NCBI GenBank assembly: GCA_023512835.1
Contig: CM042089.1
Span: 13,841,759-13,905,758 of the forward strand
Direction of reading: 5' to 3'
DNA: 64,000 nt
Origin: Taxillus chinensis
Taxonomy: Eukaryota > Streptophyta > Magnoliopsida > Santalales > Loranthaceae
Below are positions 58,960 to 64,000 of this stretch, piece by piece. Numbering within the stretch: the first letter of the stretch is position 1; every line of letters starts with the position of its first letter. The notes under the pieces are model-generated. The model saw only the letters and a list, made by a program, of their open reading frames with translations, ran no database searches and had not been told where the DNA came from. The translations under genes and the position numbers were made by a program.

Positions 58960-60790
58960 TTTGGAATTTGCAAGTGTACAAATCATGATAAGTAATAAAG
59001 TAGATTTTTAAGTCCTAATATCGTACCCAATGGAAGGATTAAGAATTTGAAAATTTTAACTAACTTATAAAGAGATTTTGGTCGAAAATATATAAAAACA
59101 AAATTGAATTTAAAACAGATTCAATGGATATGAGAAATGGAAATAAGCTTGTTCGAGTAGAGATAAGTTCGATCGATAAAGGTGATTGGAGTTAAGATTT
59201 CATTTAATATATTTTTTCTAAGAATATGTCTTAATTCGGCTAATTCTTTTCTTGTGATCATATTCAATACCCAACCTCTAATTCATTTAATTAGCCTTTT
59301 TCCGGTGTCATAATTCGCGTGTACACCCTAGCATGGGGGACGAGTGACCCTTTAAGATTTGGGTTACTTAGTCTCGGAGCTAGCACCACACGCACTCTTA
59401 ACTTGGTGTCCTAGGTTTTACACTGTTTTCGCAAATTACGCAACCCCTAGTTTGATTATCTTGCCCTTTCTAGTAATTATGCTTCATTTTTCAATTCTTC
59501 ACATAAGTACCTATGATGATAAAATGAAATGACCAAAGTCCATTTTATATTTCAACCCAAGATATTCAATAAACACTCACAAAGTAAAGAAGATTAAACT
59601 AAAACATTGCAATTTAATTTATTACATCAAACTCCATCCTAACCCCAATCAAGGGTTTTTAAGCTTCCATAGTTTGATTGAAAACAACAAAATTACAAAA
59701 CATGGAATAAGAATATCAAAAAGATCGCTTGCCTATTTAGACCAAGAACTCCAGGTTGATCTTCTTTTCACATAGATTGTCTTCAAACTCCAAGAGATGC
59801 CCTAAACCATTTTCACTCTCCCTTTCTCTATTTTAGATGAGGAATGGAATTGTAGAATGGAAGAGAATTGGACGATAACCGATTGGATACAATGAAGGAT
59901 CAACTCCTCTTTTATAGCCTCCCAAGATGAATTTGAACATTTGAATTTTAAATTCCTCATTATTCCTTATAATTTCTCAAATAAATAACCCATATTTAAT
60001 CCCATGTAACTCCTACTTTTGAATTTGGAAAAAGAATTAAATATTAACCTTTAAAGCTCTCTTAATTCCCATAAAACTTCGGTCCAATGTATAACACTCA
60101 TTTTGAATTTGAATTTCTTCTATTAATCTTCCTTTCACTTGAATGTTTGGTGCTTGTATTTTGTTCAAATGACTTCAAATTCGGAAGAAAATAATCGAGC
60201 CAAGCAAAATGAGGATTCCAACGCTAAAATTTGGGCTTGGTCGGGTGAAAAGGCTTCACCCGACCTTCACCCGACTAACACCAAACTTCCCGATTTCACC
60301 CACCGTAGGGAAAATGTCTTCAATGAAGTTTAGAGACTCCAACTATGTAAAAATCAGCTTCACCGACCTTCACCCGTCCATTACCAAATGACCTCGGATT
60401 TCACCCGACCGAAGGAAAGTATCTTCAGGTGAGGCTCAAAGACTCCACCCGTGCAATTTAAGCTTCATCCGACCTGGTCTGGGTGAAAGACCTTCACCCG
60501 ACCTTCATCCAACCAACTTGAAATTTGGTCGTCATGATCTTTAGGTCGTCGGGATTCTTTCTTTCTTCTGTTAATTTAGTGAATTCTTCCTTGATTTTTG
60601 GATTCCTATCAAAATATAACAAAAAAATACCACAAAAACTACAAGAAATTCTCTTTTTTTGATTAGGACATGAAAATGTGATATCAGAACTCTTTTGGGC
60701 AATAAATGAAGTAAAAGTGTATGAGAATGTACCCAAAATGACTCCTAAAAAGGGGGTATAAATCCCCCGATCATCGCCTCTGAATCTCCG
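58960..60790. repeat. Family E repeat, copy 2
   Basis: It is collinear with 5735-7410 over about 1.7 kb, from 'AATCATGATAAGTAATAAAG' to 'GGGGGTATAAATCCCCC'. It has an extra copy of a ~120-bp unit with TTCACCCGACC and GGAAAATGTCTTCAATGA motifs (60290-60440), where copy 1 has one. No coding capacity was found; frames at 60139-60391 and 60494-60793 read through the repeat. Confidence 0.75.
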
Positions 60791-60874
60791 CAAAAGGTAT
60801 TACCCTCGACCTTCTCGCTACATCGATCGGCAACGAGACTCCACCGAGGTGTTGCACCTCGACCTCATTGTAAT

Positions 60875-63470
60875 TGTAAGACCCGCAAAAATTTAAGCTC
60901 TTCCTTAAATAGTAATAATAATAATGTCATTACTAAAAATAGTTAGAAAGAATATTTTAGATATTATCACAATAAAAATAAGTACTTAATATACTATTTA
61001 AGTAAGATGACTAGCAAGTAATGCTAATAAGAATCAGCAATTGGAATAAGAACTAACCATCAAATAAGTAACTAACCATTATGAATAGTATCCGTTTGAA
61101 TTGTTATAAATAGGTATGAGTATGTAATAATGTTTTATAATATTATACTTTATAGGTTTATAAAGTAAGAAGTCATAGTATATAATGTTATCTTACTTTA
61201 TCGATTACGCAATTATATTATTTTATCCGCGTTAATATTAAATACGTTATAAAAAAAATAATAATAATAATTTCTTATACGCCATAAAAAGTTTAGATGC
61301 TATATATTATGTCATTTAGTTTCTAAACCAAATTACTATGGGTAAATAAGTATTACAAGCCTTAACTTTACCAAAAGTATAAAACATAGGTAAGGCCCAA
61401 AAATTTGAATGAGGCAGATTCTGGAAGTCCCATTCAAAAATTCATAACTTGAGTTATACAGATCCAATTGACATGAAACCAAAGCCCATTTGTTCATTTA
61501 TGACTTAGCTAAAACGTTAGAAATTTCAGAATTTAATATGAAGCCAATCAATTCCAGAAGTTAAAATACTACACATAGGTTCAGTATGAACGGGTAAACA
61601 TTTAGTATGACTTCAAAATTCAATAACTTTTGTTATACATATGTAGAAATTATAAAATTGATACCCATTTGTAGATATTTGGAGTTAGTAATGCAATACA
61701 ATTGGCCGCTTGTCAAAAACTACAAAATTAAAAAAGTTATAATTGAATTAGTAGGGAGTACACCAATGTGGACTTTGATGCCAAAGGAATCTTCTAGGTT
61801 TAAAAGTCTTAAAACATTTTTAAATGGTAGGAGGAGATAACTACGTTTTTAATAAGAGATAATATGAGGAAAATAAAGTATTATATATATTTTAAATAAT
61901 TTAATTTAATGCCAAAGTCAAATTCGCACACTATTTTTCACACTATTACACCTACCACCTTACCTATAAATAGATGCCTCACTTCCCCTTCAAGCACTCT
62001 TTCCATTCAAATAAGCCACAAAACTCTCCTCCAAATACTCTCCAAAAAGTTCTATTAACACCCCAATAGTCCTCTCGTTAGGGGGTTTTTCTAACACATT
62101 TTAGTGTCAAATGAAGGAGATTTTATGATAAAAGATCACATCTTTAACTTCATTTTGATGAATTTGAACGATTAATGAACTAACCCCTAACATAGCATTA
62201 GTAGATCCTTTGTGGTGTTTTTGTTGTCTTTGAATGGAAAATAGGCCAAGTACAAGGTCCAAAGAAAGAATGCAGGAGCAAGGAATAATTCGAGATCAAG
62301 GTCATTTCAAATTTGAAATGACCAAAAGAAATGACGGGACCAATTGAAGTTGACATTTAAGCTCCCGAGAGCTTGATCATTTGAAACGGTCATTTGAAAT
62401 TGAGTTGACCAAATGAATTGACCGCAGCGCTTCGCACAACGTATTCTCGCCGATCAACGAATCCTCATAGATGCCACGCGGTACAAATTTTAATCCTTCA
62501 TTAAAGGATCCGACGATGCTCCATCAACCTTTTTGAGAGGGAAATGAGTTTGAATTAATGGAGGGAATAGTTCTAATGGTTAGGGGATGCGTTATGCATT
62601 TTAATTGTAAGACAAAAAGGGATTTTTCATGTAATTTGGGGAATCGTTCATTCTAAGAGAGAGAGAGAGAAGTGTATTGGGTTCTCATAGTAAGAACAAT
62701 GGTTTTCTTATTTGCTATGGTAGCTTAAACCTCCATGGGAGGAGGATGGATTTGATGTAAGTTTTTAATTCCTTTTCTTTTGGCTAGTTAATTTGAAATT
62801 CCTGTTATGTTTATCAAGTCTTTTGAGTTAGCATGTGAGATTTAAGTTCGGCCACCTTAAATCTTGTATAAGGTTAATCAATTATGGATCGAAAGAAGAC
62901 ATTGATAACCGGATAGTTAAAAGACTTGACTTGCTAAGATTATAATTTACGAAAGCCAAGAATCTTGCTTGTAACCTAGTTAGGGTTGGTATGATGCCAA
63001 TCTACACTCAAACAACTTAAGCACATATTGGGTTGCCCGTTCCCAAGCTAGGGTATACACATGGCTAGATCACTCGAAAGAGGCTAGTGCGTACAAAGGT
63101 GTTGGGTTTTAAACAAAAGGGGAAAGTTTGAATTAATATGCCTTAAGAACAAGAGATTAATTAATTACATTGATTGAAATCCAAATCCCTATTTTCTCCC
63201 CATAAGATCATTTACACTTGCTTGTTTATTTAAATTACAACATTCAAAGTGCTAATGATACAAAACCAACTTCAAAAACATCATGGATTTACAAAATGAG
63301 CTTTTTACTTGATCACTTTCCTTGTGGGTTCGACATCCGGACTTTGAGTCCACTTTATTACTTGTAACGATCCGTACGCTGCGGAATTGCTAATATCCTT
63401 CAAGCCTTCTCTTCTCTCAATCTTCCTCTCACCCGTTGGAAGTTCCAAAAGGTAAATATTTCAAGCATAT
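60875..63470 (+). repeat. Probable LTR-retroelement sequence (family D), right end not found
   Basis: TGTAAGACCCGCAAAAATTTAAG at 60875 has the form of a Gypsy-type LTR start. A TATA-like CTATAAATAGATGCC at about 61971 is followed by a pyrimidine-rich leader. 'GGGTTCGACATCCGGACTTTGAGTCCAC' and 'CGATCCGTACGCTGCGG' at 63328-63382 resemble the R-U5 part of plant Gypsy LTRs. The 77-residue frame at 61607-61840 is not recognised. No second LTR or duplication lies inside the window, so this is inference from style. Confidence 0.4.
61971..61985 (+). promoter_or_regulatory. TATA-like promoter element in family D
   Basis: CTATAAATAGATGCC is a strong match to a plant TATA box and is followed by 'TCACTTCCCCTTCAAGCACTC', a typical leader. 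It probably drives an LTR transcript. Confidence 0.5.
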
Positions 63471-63483
63471 ATTAATCATGTTC

Positions 63484-63500
63484 TTGGAAGGCTAATCCTC

Positions 63501-63552
<52 letters not shown>

Positions 63553-63900
63553 GGATGGCCTTGCCCTCAATATATATATGTATATTTATTAAATAATATG
63601 TATATGTGTATATATATATTATTATTATTCCATGGAAGGCTAAGCCTCCTCATACATATATATATATTATGGACGGCTTTGCCCCTCAATATATATATAT
63701 GTATATGATATGTATATGTGTATATATAGATTATTATTATTCCATGGAAGACTAAGTCTCCTCATACATATATATATTATGGATGGCTTTGCCCCTCAAT
63801 ATATATATGTATATTATATAGTATATACGTATATTATATATGTATATATATACGTATATATTATTATTATTATCATGAAAAGTTTTTCCACCATAATATA
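63484..63900 (+). repeat. Three-unit tandem repeat with (AT)n cores
   Basis: Units begin at about 63484, 63630 and 63742 with 'CCATGGAAGGCTAAGCCTCC' or close variants and continue 'TCATA(CA)TAT...TTATGGA(C/T)GGC(T)TTGCCC(C)TCAATATATA'. Spacing is about 147 and 112 bases; the difference comes from the length of the AT runs. A partial fourth unit, with a 'CCACCATAATATA' variant, follows. Confidence 0.85.
63501..63549 (+). repeat. (AT)n microsatellite
   Basis: An uninterrupted (TA)n run of about 24 units lies inside the first unit of the tandem repeat. Confidence 0.95.
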
Positions 63901-64000
63901 CTTATATATGTCTCTCAATATATTACTTATGAATATACTATTATTATTAAAACTAAAATATTAACTTTTAAATTTTGTTTTAAGGTTTATAAACGCGGAA

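Overview
This window is nuclear DNA from a plant, almost certainly a eudicot. It is AT-rich and full of microsatellites. Its genes are spread over several exons with GT-AG introns. It carries many transposable elements of plant type: LTR-retrotransposon remnants, a TRIM, hAT-like MITEs, and Copia and PIF/Harbinger remnants. There is no operon-like gene packing. Most long open frames are chance readings of repeats or simple sequence.

Only two host genes can be built completely. At 26540-28833 (+) lies a two-exon phytocyanin gene for a secreted, probably GPI-anchored blue-copper protein of 187 residues. At 31592-37042 (-) lies a six-coding-exon cyclin T gene (376 residues), with a non-coding first exon ending at 37749. 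The two genes converge and are not functionally linked as far as can be seen. A third host-derived trace is one frameshifted exon of a CONSTANS-like (COL9/COL10 type) B-box gene at 1978-2127 (-).

Layout. 0-5 kb: AT-rich DNA, the B-box exon and an unexplained GC-rich block at 3016-3480. 5-7.4 kb: a decayed Copia pol and a repeat (family E) that recurs at 59-60.8 kb. 7.4-15.7 kb: mostly anonymous AT-rich DNA with old LTR pieces. 15.7-18.2 kb: an hAT-like MITE with near-perfect 8-bp target duplications, a compound microsatellite, and a complete TRIM with LTRs, primer-binding site and polypurine tract. 18.2-23.6 kb: LTR copies of family A, one with a CpG-rich block, and a small MITE. 26-38 kb: the two genes, with a foldback element in the phytocyanin intron. 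38-40 kb: a second hAT-like MITE and a dead Harbinger transposase. 40-60.8 kb: a dense stack of nested solo LTRs. Family B at 41975-43608 and at 44525-54431 is flanked by 4-bp duplications (GCAC, TGGG). The second B copy contains a family C solo LTR (duplication CCCCT) and two copies of a ~3.2-3.5 kb LTR, family F, one with a perfect AGGTT duplication. 60.8-64 kb: an LTR-like region and a locally repeated AT-rich tract.

I found no tRNA, rRNA, CRISPR array or prokaryotic-type system. The most informative content is the readable order of retrotransposon insertions, together with the hairpin and motif-dense upstream parts of the family B LTRs. Family names A-F are my own labels for sequences that recur within this window. 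LTR family assignments to known lineages are inference.
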